Assembly: GCA_029865225.1 (NCBI GenBank)
Contig: JAOUHJ010000012.1
Span: 1-64,000 of the forward strand
Direction of reading: 5' to 3'
Source of the DNA: Nitrospira sp.
GTDB taxonomy: Bacteria; Nitrospirota; Nitrospiria; Nitrospirales; Nitrospiraceae
DNA: 64,000 nucleotides
Positions 1-9,448 of the stretch are shown here, one piece after another. The position numbers were made by a program, and so were the translations under genes. The notes under the pieces are model-generated. The model ran no database searches and was not told the origin of the DNA. It worked only from the letters and a program-made list of their open reading frames with translations. Every line of letters begins with the position of its first letter. The first letter of the stretch is position 1.

Positions 1-56
1 TCTCCCCTCGGTTCTCTGATCCCGTCATAATGCGATCAAACTGAAAGGATAATGTA

Positions 57-1343
57 GTGGATACGTCTGCTCAACGCAGTTTTCACGCTCTCGGTTTGTC
101 CGAGGCTCTTTTACGCGACCTAGCGGAAGCTGGGTTTGCCTCACCCACTCCCATTCAAGAACAAGCCATCCCTCCGGCTCTAGCTGGACGAGATGTGATC
201 GGATGCGCTCAGACTGGCACCGGTAAAACGGCGGCGTTTGTGATTCCGATTGTCGAACGCCTGGCTACCCTCCCGAAGGGGCAGCCAAAGGCGCTGATCC
301 TCGCGCCGACGCGCGAACTCGCCTTGCAGACGCTGGCCACGATTGAGAAGCTCGGGCGGAGTCGAGGCATCTCCGCCACTGTCATTGTGGGAGGAGCTGA
401 CATGCAAGCGCAGGTGCGAGGTTTGCGGCAGCGACCGGACATCTTAGTGGCGACGCCTGGTCGACTTCTTGATCACATGTGGAACGGCACGATTTTATTG
501 TCGTCCATGAAGATGTTGGTATTGGATGAGGCGGATCGGATGTTGGATATGGGCTTTGCCCCGCAAATCAATCAGATTCTTGATGCCTTGCCTGAGGAGC
601 GACAGACCTTACTCTTTTCGGCCACATTGCCGGCGGATCTTGCCCGGTTGGTTCAAGCCAGCGTCAGGAATCCTGTGCGTGTCATGGTTGCCCCTTCGGC
701 GACGACGGCGGACGGAGTGACTCAAGCGATCCATTATACATCCCACACCGATAAGTCCGATCTTCTCTTATCCCTCCTAGGGGCCGATAAGGATACGGCC
801 TTGGTTTTCACGAGGACGAAGCATCGGGCGGATCGGTTGGGTCGCATGTTGGGTCGCGCGGGCCATCGAGTGGCGATCTTGCATGGAGGCCGAAGTCTGT
901 CACAGCGACGTGCGGCGCTAGAGGGGTTTAAACGCGGAGCATTTCGGGTGCTAGTTGCGACGGATATCGCTGCTCGAGGGATTGATGTCGCGAACATCGG
1001 CCACGTGATCAATTTTGATTTGCCCAATTGTCCGGAGGATTATGTGCATCGTATCGGACGGACGGCGAGGATGAAGACGACCGGTCGCGCAACGAGCTTT
1101 GTGACAGGTGAAGATCGGTCTCAACTTCGAGACATCGAGCGGCTGTTGGGGCAAGCTGTTCCGCTTGCCGCTGGGAGTGGGGCGCCGCCATCTGCTGTGA
1201 ATGATGGAGCCAGACAAGTCCGTCGTCATGAGCATTCCTCCGCCAATCATATGAAGAGTACAGGACGGTACCGTCGTCCGATGTCGAGAGGTGCTCATGC
1301 TGGATCTTCAACTCCCAATCCTTCTTCGACAAGACATTCGTAA
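57..1343 (+). CDS. DEAD-box ATP-dependent RNA helicase (RhlE-like)
   Basis: Motifs AQTGTGKT, PTRELA, DEAD, SAT, ARGID, HRIGRTAR; GTG start. Confidence 0.95.
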   Translation: MDTSAQRSFHALGLSEALLRDLAEAGFASPTPIQEQAIPPALAGRDVIGCAQTGTGKTAAFVIPIVERLATLPKGQPKALILAPTRELALQTLATIEKLGRSRGISATVIVGGADMQAQVRGLRQRPDILVATPGRLLDHMWNGTILLSSMKMLVLDEADRMLDMGFAPQINQILDALPEERQTLLFSATLPADLARLVQASVRNPVRVMVAPSATTADGVTQAIHYTSHTDKSDLLLSLLGADKDTALVFTRTKHRADRLGRMLGRAGHRVAILHGGRSLSQRRAALEGFKRGAFRVLVATDIAARGIDVANIGHVINFDLPNCPEDYVHRIGRTARMKTTGRATSFVTGEDRSQLRDIERLLGQAVPLAAGSGAPPSAVNDGARQVRRHEHSSANHMKSTGRYRRPMSRGAHAGSSTPNPSSTRHS

Positions 1344-1363
1344 AGTGTAAAAACAGTTCGCAA

Positions 1364-1404
1364 AATCTACCTCGTGGGATACAGTATCCCTCACGAGGTA
1401 GATT
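1364..1404. promoter_or_regulatory. Strong hairpin between the helicase and PilZ genes
   Basis: aatctacctcgtg-ggatac / gtatccctcacgaggtagatt are near-perfect inverted arms. Confidence 0.7.
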
Positions 1405-1407
1405 GGC

Positions 1408-1788
1408 ATGCAGCTGGTTCCTCAGCAGAAGCTGGCGCGAAACAAAGCTCGGCAGTATTCCAGGGTTCGCATCCCAACGCCGTTCAGCTGCTCGGTATCT
1501 TCTCAAACAACACGAGGGTGGTTCCGGAAGCCGGTCCATGACGTTGGCTTGGTGTATGACCTATCGCTGCACGGCGCCTGCGTCAGTACCGATGCAGCCA
1601 TCAAACCAGGCGATCAGGTTTCTCTCGTGCTTCGATTGAACAAGAGTACCCCTCCGGTTGAGGTGGCGATGGCCACCGTGTGTTGGACAAACTATCAATT
1701 CCATGGACTTGCGTTCAGTGCGCTTTCAGAAGCGTCTTTGAACCGGTTGGCCGAGTACATGGGTCTCTCTGGTTTAGCGAAGGAGTAG
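1408..1788 (+). CDS. PilZ domain protein
   Basis: Degenerate R-x-R...(D/L)LSxxGxxxxT pattern with GDQVSLVLRL; tandem with a second PilZ ORF. Confidence 0.7.
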   Translation: MQLVPQQKLARNKARQYSRVRIPTPFSCSVSSQTTRGWFRKPVHDVGLVYDLSLHGACVSTDAAIKPGDQVSLVLRLNKSTPPVEVAMATVCWTNYQFHGLAFSALSEASLNRLAEYMGLSGLAKE

Positions 1789-1791
1789 AAT

Positions 1792-2190
1792 ATGGATGAT
1801 CCAGATTTCAAGCCGCTCGGTGTTCACGGCACGCCGCAATTACGAAAATATCCTCGCGTGCGGGTATCCGCTCCGTTCCCCTGTGCACTGGCACGAGTGG
1901 GTTTGGTCAAAAAAGGAGCAGTTGAGCAGGGATTGGGCATTATCTACGACCTCTCCACCAAAGGGGTACGTGTCATGACCGAAGCCGTGATCACACCTGG
2001 AGACCGGATCGCGATGCAGTTACGATTACCTGATCAGGCCGCATCAATGGTCATCAAAACTGCCACCGTCAGGTGGGGCAAAGAACACACGTATGGAGTG
2101 GAGTTCGAAGGGTTATCTCCGAGCGACAACAAACATATTCTGGCCTTCATGACCCACCAGTCCAAGTCTGGCCCGACGGTCGTGGCCTAA
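1792..2190 (+). CDS. PilZ domain protein
   Basis: RKYPRVRVSAPFPC...IYDLSTKGVRVMTEAVITPGDRIAMQLRLP. Confidence 0.8.
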   Translation: MDDPDFKPLGVHGTPQLRKYPRVRVSAPFPCALARVGLVKKGAVEQGLGIIYDLSTKGVRVMTEAVITPGDRIAMQLRLPDQAASMVIKTATVRWGKEHTYGVEFEGLSPSDNKHILAFMTHQSKSGPTVVA

Positions 2191-2235
2191 CCTTGTTAGG
2201 CTGATCTCCGAAGCTAACCGAATGCACCAAGAGAC

Positions 2236-3468
2236 TCAACGTCCATTGCTTTCGGGGAGAGACACGAACTGCTTACGGAAGCCGACGACCTTCACGAGGT
2301 AATCTCTGGTTTCCTGGTACGGCAGGTTGTTCCGTAATCGGTCGTAGACGGCCGGAGGCTCGAGGCTGTTAATTTGATTGACGGCGGATACGGAGTTATT
2401 GCCAAATGTCTTGAACACATTTCCGGAACCTGTGTTATAGGCTGAGATGACGCAATATTCCCGCGAGACCTCGTTGTCGATCTGTTCAAGTAAATTGTAA
2501 GATAGGACATTGAGATAGGCACTGCCGAGCTCAATGTTGTTCTCCGGGTCGAACAGATATTCGCGCGATGGTATTGTATCTTTTCCTTTGGCTTTTCGAT
2601 ACGCATCGCGACCTCCACTGCTTGGCACCAACTGCATCAGCCCATAAGCCGGGGCGGAACTCACGGCAAAAGGGTTGAAGTTACTTTCCGTTCGAATGAC
2701 CGCAAAAATTAGACTCGGACTGATCTTAAACTGTTCCGCATACTTGGTGACGGTTGCGCGGTACTTCTCGGCTTGCCGGTTCGAGAAATTCGCCACCATC
2801 CTGATCTCGACCACCAGTGCCTGCTTCGCCGCTCCGTTCTGATCCACCGGTCGTGTCTCGGCGCTATTGAGCGTTGAAGCCGCAAATGCTTCCGCTTGGG
2901 CTGGGGTGCGGATTGGCTGTCCTTGTTGGTCCAGCACCAGACCTAATAAATATGGAGGCCGCTCACTCGTGAGCGTCACGGCTTTGTCGGAAAATAGATC
3001 GACGGAGCGTGGGTCGTCCGGAGTCAGCAAGGTCGTGACGATGGCGTTCTTTAAACTTTCTTTCGGCGCTTTCTCGTCCAGAGTCTCCACCACAATTGAC
3101 CCATTGTCGAAGTCGACGACGCTCCGGCTCATGTAATTCTGCGTGTACTTCACATACTTCTTTTGTTCCGGAACCTTGATTTCTTTCTCACCCCACGTCT
3201 GTCGGACTCGCCCCGTGAGGGCTGTCATGATCGTGTTGAAGTCTCGTTGAATCGTCCTCAGATCCCGAAGTACGGCCTGGGGATCACGCTGATAGGCATC
3301 AACCCGCTCTTTGACGAGTAGCTTAGGGTCCTTGCCCGTGGCAAGGTCGAGGACGGTTCTGCCGGTACGGCTACCAAGCACACGTTCTGTATTTGTGAGC
3401 GTACGGTCGAGGGATTCGCACCCGGCAAGAAGAATTAACGATGCTACAAGGAGCTTGGATAATCGCAT
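2236..3468 (-). CDS. Membrane-bound lytic murein transglycosylase (MltC-like, N-terminal domain plus SLT domain), lipoprotein
   Basis: Lipobox LLAGC; SLT motif RTESNFNPFAVSSAPAYGLMQLVPSSGG. Confidence 0.9.
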   Translation of the reverse strand: MRLSKLLVASLILLAGCESLDRTLTNTERVLGSRTGRTVLDLATGKDPKLLVKERVDAYQRDPQAVLRDLRTIQRDFNTIMTALTGRVRQTWGEKEIKVPEQKKYVKYTQNYMSRSVVDFDNGSIVVETLDEKAPKESLKNAIVTTLLTPDDPRSVDLFSDKAVTLTSERPPYLLGLVLDQQGQPIRTPAQAEAFAASTLNSAETRPVDQNGAAKQALVVEIRMVANFSNRQAEKYRATVTKYAEQFKISPSLIFAVIRTESNFNPFAVSSAPAYGLMQLVPSSGGRDAYRKAKGKDTIPSREYLFDPENNIELGSAYLNVLSYNLLEQIDNEVSREYCVISAYNTGSGNVFKTFGNNSVSAVNQINSLEPPAVYDRLRNNLPYQETRDYLVKVVGFRKQFVSLPESNGR

Positions 3469-3576
3469 GACGTCGATACTCCTGTTAAACGGGGCGGCAT
3501 TCTACACGGTTGTGGATAGGAAGTGAAAGGGCCAGTTCCAAGAAAAATGGAGTTGCAATCGCGCGGACCTTGAACG

Positions 3577-5898
3577 CTACTTAATCGCCACCGCTTTGAC
3601 TTCTTTGTAGGTGGTGTGACCTTGCATGACCTTGTGGATTCCGTCTTGGACGAGCGTCGTCATACCTTCCTGGAGGGCTGTTTTCAGCATATCCTCGGTG
3701 CGCGCTTTCATTTGCACCATACGTTTCATTTCATCCGTGCCAAGGAGCAGCTCGTGGAGGGCGACGCGCCCCTTGAAGCCGGAGCGATTGCATGTCTCGC
3801 AGCCTTTTCCGCGCGAAAGCCGGAACGCATTATCTTGCTTGATGCCGAGCTTGTCCCAATACTCAGGGCCGTAGCCTAATCGGAGTTCTTCATACTCTTC
3901 TTTGGTTCCGATGTATTGCTCTTTGCATTCCTTGCATATTCTACGAGCCAGACGTTGCGCGAGGACGCCTAACATGGCATCGGCAAAGCTGAACGGATCA
4001 CAACCCATGTCAAGGAGTCGGGTGACGGTTTCGACGGCGCTGTTGGTGTGGAGTGTGCTGAGGACAAGGTGACCGGTCAACGATGCTTCAATGCCAGTGT
4101 CAGCGGTTTCCTTATCCCGCATTTCTCCCACCATGATGACGTCGGGGTCGGCCCGGAGAAATGCGCGCATGGCTGCAGCGAAGGTAAGGCCGATCTTCGG
4201 CTGGACTTGTACTTGGCGAAGGCCGTACTGCGTGATTTCGACTGGATCCTCGGCCGTCCATATCTTGATGTCCGGAGTATTGATGTTGCCCAACACCGAG
4301 TGGAGCGTCGTCGTTTTTCCTGAACCGGTCGGACCGACACAGAGAATGATGCCGTATGGTCTTTCGGAAATTTCCTTCAACACTTTGAGGTTGCGTTCGG
4401 AGAATCCCATTTTATCAAGTGGCAGTGGTTCGCTTGCCGCAAGGATACGCATTACCACGTCTTCGTTGTATCCGGCGGTGGGGAGCGTCGCGACACGGAG
4501 CTCAATTTCTTTCGACTCCGAGAGCTTGAACTTGATTTTCCCATCCTGAGGTTTCCGGCGCTCGGCGATATCCAAACTGGCCATGATCTTGAGCCGAGAC
4601 ACGATCGCACGGCGATAGCTCTGCGGGATCTTCATGTACTCGAAGCATTCACCGTCAACTCGGAAACGCACGAGCGTTTCGCGTTTCTCTCCGTAGGGCT
4701 CGATGTGAATGTCCGAGGCATTTTGGCGGTAGGCATCGGCAATGATTTGGTTGGCCAGCCGGACGATGGCGCTGTCGTTTTCGTCCAGCCCTCCACCCAA
4801 ACCGGAGTCTTCCATCGCCTCGGCCTGAGCCTCGGTGACCAGTTCTCCGAGAATGTCGGATACATTCTCATCGAGCTTGCGTCCTCCGCCATCCCCTCCC
4901 TGTCCGGTCGCTGAGCCAAGAAACTGCGAGATGTCTCGGCGGAGGCTCACGGCGAAGCGGATATTCAGGCCAGGGAATGTGCGTTTGATATCCTGAACAC
5001 GGTCAAGATCGCCTGGATCGTCGGTCAGAATTTCGATGGCCGTACGATCGCGCTTCAGCGGCATCCAGTGGTTTTTCTTCAGATAGTCGACATTCAGATT
5101 TTTCAAGAGCTCCACGTCGACGATCGTTCGCTCGCTGTACTCGATATAGGGGCACTTATAAAACTGGGCCAGCGATTTACCGATATCAATCTTGGGGACT
5201 TTGTATTTTTCAATGAGGATACTCTCAAGGTCGTTCATGCCCTTTCGAGAGTCGGCGATAGCCTGGTCGAGCTCATTTTGCGTGATCCGGCTATTACTCA
5301 CCAGGAGGTCAAATTTGGTGGGATTCTTTTTTGAGATCTTTCGAAGGTTGAAGAATGCAATCCCGAGCGCCTTCGCAATTTCATCGACCGATTCTTCATC
5401 TTTTCGGGTAAACCGACTCCCGCTCTTCTTGTTGAGGAGTTGAAGCACTCCCATCAAGTATTTATTGTCGGCGACGATCGGGTACGTCAGCACCTGTTTG
5501 GTTTTGAACCCGGTCCGTTTGTCGTAGGAGGTATCATGAACGAGAGCGGGGTGAGTGGCCTTGAGCTCCGCCATGTTGTACGCATCGGCGATGTTCACTG
5601 GACGGAGGTACTTGGCGCAGAAGCCGGGCAGACTCTGCTCGGTAATGGGGATACGGACTTCCTCAACACCGTCGATGTGGGGAACTTTGGAGAAAATCTC
5701 TTTTTTGTCGGTGTCGAACGCGAAGAGGGTTAAATCTTCTGCGTCGAACAAACTGAGGATATCTTTGTGCAGGTCCAGAAGGATTTGATCGAGATTGTTG
5801 GCCGCATGAATTTGAGTGGTAATGCGTTTGACATGCTCTGCGTGCTCAACCTTTTGTTGTAATTCCTGGACGTTGGGAGTTATGGGCTTGGCTTGCAT
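3577..5898 (-). CDS. GspE/PilB-type secretion/pilus ATPase with N-terminal GAF domain
   Basis: GPTGSGKTTTLHSVL (Walker A), Asp/His boxes, CxxC zinc site (CKEC...CETC), GAF-like N-terminus. Confidence 0.92.
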   Translation of the reverse strand: MQAKPITPNVQELQQKVEHAEHVKRITTQIHAANNLDQILLDLHKDILSLFDAEDLTLFAFDTDKKEIFSKVPHIDGVEEVRIPITEQSLPGFCAKYLRPVNIADAYNMAELKATHPALVHDTSYDKRTGFKTKQVLTYPIVADNKYLMGVLQLLNKKSGSRFTRKDEESVDEIAKALGIAFFNLRKISKKNPTKFDLLVSNSRITQNELDQAIADSRKGMNDLESILIEKYKVPKIDIGKSLAQFYKCPYIEYSERTIVDVELLKNLNVDYLKKNHWMPLKRDRTAIEILTDDPGDLDRVQDIKRTFPGLNIRFAVSLRRDISQFLGSATGQGGDGGGRKLDENVSDILGELVTEAQAEAMEDSGLGGGLDENDSAIVRLANQIIADAYRQNASDIHIEPYGEKRETLVRFRVDGECFEYMKIPQSYRRAIVSRLKIMASLDIAERRKPQDGKIKFKLSESKEIELRVATLPTAGYNEDVVMRILAASEPLPLDKMGFSERNLKVLKEISERPYGIILCVGPTGSGKTTTLHSVLGNINTPDIKIWTAEDPVEITQYGLRQVQVQPKIGLTFAAAMRAFLRADPDVIMVGEMRDKETADTGIEASLTGHLVLSTLHTNSAVETVTRLLDMGCDPFSFADAMLGVLAQRLARRICKECKEQYIGTKEEYEELRLGYGPEYWDKLGIKQDNAFRLSRGKGCETCNRSGFKGRVALHELLLGTDEMKRMVQMKARTEDMLKTALQEGMTTLVQDGIHKVMQGHTTYKEVKAVAIK

Positions 5899-6102
5899 CC
5901 GACTCTGCTTTCGCTGCCGTTGAGACGCGGAACAATCGGGTTGCGCGCTGGATCAGAAGACCCTTGCTTCGCGATCGCGGCCCACCGTTGTGAATCGAGT
6001 TTCAGTCTAGCCGAAAGAGACGGGAAGGCAAGGAAAAGACATTTTCCATCGAAGGAAGATCAACGATTGGCGAGGGAGGAGTAGTGCGTGCGCGTAGCCG
6101 TC

Positions 6103-7821
6103 TCACCGAACAGATGGATCATGCTCGAGGCGAAGTGTTTTTAGGTGGTCGACCAGATCGTGAGGGGCTATCCGAGACTTGAGTCCTCCCTTCCGGATCT
6201 TGATCTCCACGATTCCATCGGCGAGGCCCTTGTCGCCAATGACGACCTGAAAGGGGATTCCGATCAGATCGGCGTCATTGAATTTTACCCCTGCTCGATC
6301 AGGACGATCGTCCCAGAGGACCTCAAAGCCTGCATTCTCTAATTCTGGGTAGAGCCGGGCAGCGGTTTCGGTCGTCTTTTCGGATTGGCTGACCGTCAAC
6401 AAGTGAACATGAAACGGTGCAATGGGAAACGGCCAGATGATGCCTTTGTCGTCGTGATGTTGTTCGATCGCTGCGGCGGCTGTGCGTCCCACACCGATGC
6501 CGTAACAACCCATGATGGCTAAGCGCTCTTTGCCTTGCTCATCGAGGATGGTGGCGTTCATTTTCTGACTGTACTTGGTGCCGAGCAAGAAGACTTGTCC
6601 AACTTCGATTCCCTTGGCGAGCGTCAACACACCAGGACCACGAGAGGATGGATCGCCGGCTTGCACATTCCGAAGGTCGGCAAATTGTTCAACGGAAAAA
6701 TCGCGACCGACGTTAGCGTTCTGGTAGTGTGTGTCGGCCTTGTTGGCCCCGACCACGACGTTTTTTATTCCTTCGACGGCCCGATCGGCGAGAATGCGAA
6801 CCTGCTGCAACCCGATCGGTCCTGCAAATCCGGGGGGGCACCCTGTGAGACGCTGTACGGTGTCAGGATCCGCCAATGTGACATCCGTCACCTGGAGCAA
6901 CCGCGCCAGTTTGACTTCGTTGACTTCATGATCTCCCCGGATCAAGACAGCAACAGATTCGGTTCCGGATCGATACAGTAATGTCTTCACCAGTTGCCGA
7001 GATGAAACCCTTAAAAAAGCTGTGACCTCTTCTACCGTCCGACGCTGAGGCGTTTCAACAGCAGTCAGCGGGAGTAACGCACTTGTATCTGCTTCAGTGG
7101 GGGGGCATGCCTCAGCTCGTTCAAGGTTGGCGGCATAGGATCCCTCCGTACTGTATACGACGGTTGCTTCACCTGTTTCGGCGAGCACCATGAACTCATG
7201 CGAGACATCCCCACCGATCAGCCCCGTGTCTGCTTCTACAGGTCGGAAGGTCAGGCCGCAGCGTGTGAATATCCTGGTATAGGCGTCATACATGTTCTGG
7301 TAGCTGACCTTGGCGCCGGCTTCATCAAGGTCAAAGCTATAGGCGTCTTTCATAATGAATTCACGCCCTCGCATGAGACCAAAGCGGGGACGGATTTCGT
7401 CTCGGAATTTGGTTTGGATTTGATAAAAGTTCAACGGGAGCTGGCGATACGAACGCACTTCTCGCCGGAAGAGATCCGTGATGACTTCTTCATGAGTCGG
7501 ACCTAAACAGAAATCACGTTCGTGACGATCCTTGAACCGTAAGAGCTCCTTCCCGTAGTAATCCCAACGAGCGGTTTCTTTCCAGAGTTCCGCAGGGGAC
7601 GCGATCGGCATCAGCAGCTCCTGCGCGCCGGCTCGATTCATCTCCTCGCGGATGATCTGCTCAATCTTCCGGATGACCCGTAGGCCGAGCGGAAGATAGG
7701 TATAGATCCCTGCCGCGACCTTGCGGATCAGCCCCGCGCGCAACATCAATCGATGGCTGACGGTTTCGGCTTCTCCGGGATCGTCCCGTAGCGTAGGAAT
7801 TAACAATTGGGACATCTTCAT
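6103..7821 (-). CDS. proS: Prolyl-tRNA synthetase
   Basis: Class II aaRS with insertion domain; LGPTHEEVITDLFRREVRSYRQLPLNFYQIQTKFRDEIRPRFG. Confidence 0.97.
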   Translation of the reverse strand: MKMSQLLIPTLRDDPGEAETVSHRLMLRAGLIRKVAAGIYTYLPLGLRVIRKIEQIIREEMNRAGAQELLMPIASPAELWKETARWDYYGKELLRFKDRHERDFCLGPTHEEVITDLFRREVRSYRQLPLNFYQIQTKFRDEIRPRFGLMRGREFIMKDAYSFDLDEAGAKVSYQNMYDAYTRIFTRCGLTFRPVEADTGLIGGDVSHEFMVLAETGEATVVYSTEGSYAANLERAEACPPTEADTSALLPLTAVETPQRRTVEEVTAFLRVSSRQLVKTLLYRSGTESVAVLIRGDHEVNEVKLARLLQVTDVTLADPDTVQRLTGCPPGFAGPIGLQQVRILADRAVEGIKNVVVGANKADTHYQNANVGRDFSVEQFADLRNVQAGDPSSRGPGVLTLAKGIEVGQVFLLGTKYSQKMNATILDEQGKERLAIMGCYGIGVGRTAAAAIEQHHDDKGIIWPFPIAPFHVHLLTVSQSEKTTETAARLYPELENAGFEVLWDDRPDRAGVKFNDADLIGIPFQVVIGDKGLADGIVEIKIRKGGLKSRIAPHDLVDHLKTLRLEHDPSVR

Positions 7822-7865
7822 GGCGTAGTGGTGGTTAGGATATGAGTCGAACGGTGGAAGAGTTT

Positions 7866-7992
7866 ACAGAATGCTCAAACGAGTCATCTAACGAGGCCGC
7901 AGGCGAAAAGAAACCGGAGGCGTACCCTCTGGGGTACGTTGAGGATTTCTTGGAGCCGAGAACGAGGTTAGGGACTTGTTTCAGCATTCTGT
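7866..7992. repeat. 127-bp palindromic intergenic element, copy A
   Basis: 20-nt terminal inverted repeat (acagaatgctcaaacgagtc / gacttgtttcagcattctgt) with internal hairpin cgtaccctctggggtacg; resembles 39934-40060 in reverse orientation. Confidence 0.75.
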
Positions 7993-9384
7993 CTAGCGGG
8001 AGAAGATCCGTTCTAGATCGTTCCAAAAGGCGAAGATCATGACACCGACCAATAAGACCAATCCAACTTGTTGAGCAACCTCTCGCTGTCGCTCGCCAAG
8101 TGGTTTACGTAAGATGCCTTCAATCAAGAAAAAGAGCAAGTGGCCACCGTCAAGAATGGGGATCGGCAGCAGATTCAGGACTCCGAGGTTGATGCTCAGA
8201 ATGGCGATCAAAAAGACGACGCTGGAGGCACCTTGAGAGGCGGCTTCCCCCGAGATATTGGCGATCGTCAGTGGGCCGCCGATATTCTTGCTCGAAATGT
8301 CACCGATCACCATCTTATAGAGACCGATGGCCGTCAGCTCCGTCCATCCCCACGTGGCTTCCAGCCCTTGGTACACGGCTTCCGCCACGTTCTCGGACCG
8401 CATCAACGAGCGACCAGGACCGGAGATGCCGATCTTTCCCACTTCAGAGGTCTGTCCATTGACCGTGAGTTTTTCGCTGGCCGGCGTGACGGTCAATGTG
8501 GTGCGCATTCCTTCGCGAAGCACCTCGAATGTCAACGGCGTCTCAGGATGCTCTCGCACGTGTGTGGTCATCTGGGACCACGAATAGATCCTCTGTCCCT
8601 CGATCGCGACCACCCGATCACCGGGCTGGAGTCCAGCCATGGACGCTGGTGATCCATGCAGGACCGATGTGACCAACGCGGGCATTTCTTCGACCCCGAT
8701 GGTGTACAGCGGTTCTTCTGTCGTTACCTCATCCCCAGTCATCTGCACGGGAGTCGCCGTGAGCGTTTTGAGGTGTCCGTCTCGTCGGACCTCCAGTGAG
8801 ATCGGCTGTCCATTGCTCCGGGAAACGAGATCCAGCAATTCAGTCTTGGTAGAGATTTCTTTCCCATTCACGCTGACGACACGGTCGCCGACTTCCATGC
8901 CGGCCACCGATGCTGGGGATCCAGGAACGAGCGCCTCGACATCCGCGCTCAAATCACGAAAGGTCGGGACAAAGAGGGGCGATCCGGTCGATAGCCATCC
9001 GGCAAAGATCAAGTAGGCCAGAATAAAATTAAATCCCGGGCCGGCGGCGACGATCAGGACTTTTCCCCACAGGCCTTGGTGCGAAAAGGACCGGCGGCGG
9101 TCATCGGGGGTCGTGGCTTCTGTTTCATCCTCACCGAATAGTTTGACATAGCCACCAAGGGGAACGGCTGAGACGAGGTATTCCGTTTCGCCGACCTGAC
9201 GACCGAAGATCTTCGGGCCGAACCCGATCGAAAACTTCAAGACTTTCACTCCGACCCAGCGGGCAGCGAGGAAGTGGCCAAGTTCGTGGAAGGCCACTAA
9301 GACACCAAGGACCACGAGAAACCACCAAGCTTTCTGGAGGAGAAGCCAGAGCGTATCGGGGGACCAGGCGAATGCGGATGTCAT
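7993..9384 (-). CDS. rseP: RIP metalloprotease, site-2 protease, with two PDZ domains
   Basis: HELGHFLAARWVGVKV, LNLLPIPILDGGH; ORF extends to 9522 but MTSAFAWSP is the likely start. Confidence 0.93.
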   Translation of the reverse strand: MTSAFAWSPDTLWLLLQKAWWFLVVLGVLVAFHELGHFLAARWVGVKVLKFSIGFGPKIFGRQVGETEYLVSAVPLGGYVKLFGEDETEATTPDDRRRSFSHQGLWGKVLIVAAGPGFNFILAYLIFAGWLSTGSPLFVPTFRDLSADVEALVPGSPASVAGMEVGDRVVSVNGKEISTKTELLDLVSRSNGQPISLEVRRDGHLKTLTATPVQMTGDEVTTEEPLYTIGVEEMPALVTSVLHGSPASMAGLQPGDRVVAIEGQRIYSWSQMTTHVREHPETPLTFEVLREGMRTTLTVTPASEKLTVNGQTSEVGKIGISGPGRSLMRSENVAEAVYQGLEATWGWTELTAIGLYKMVIGDISSKNIGGPLTIANISGEAASQGASSVVFLIAILSINLGVLNLLPIPILDGGHLLFFLIEGILRKPLGERQREVAQQVGLVLLVGVMIFAFWNDLERIFSR

Positions 9385-9448
9385 GAGAGCTCCCTGTTGC
9401 TTCCTCAGTCTTTTAACTCTAACAGACGTTATCCGAAATGCAAAACAA

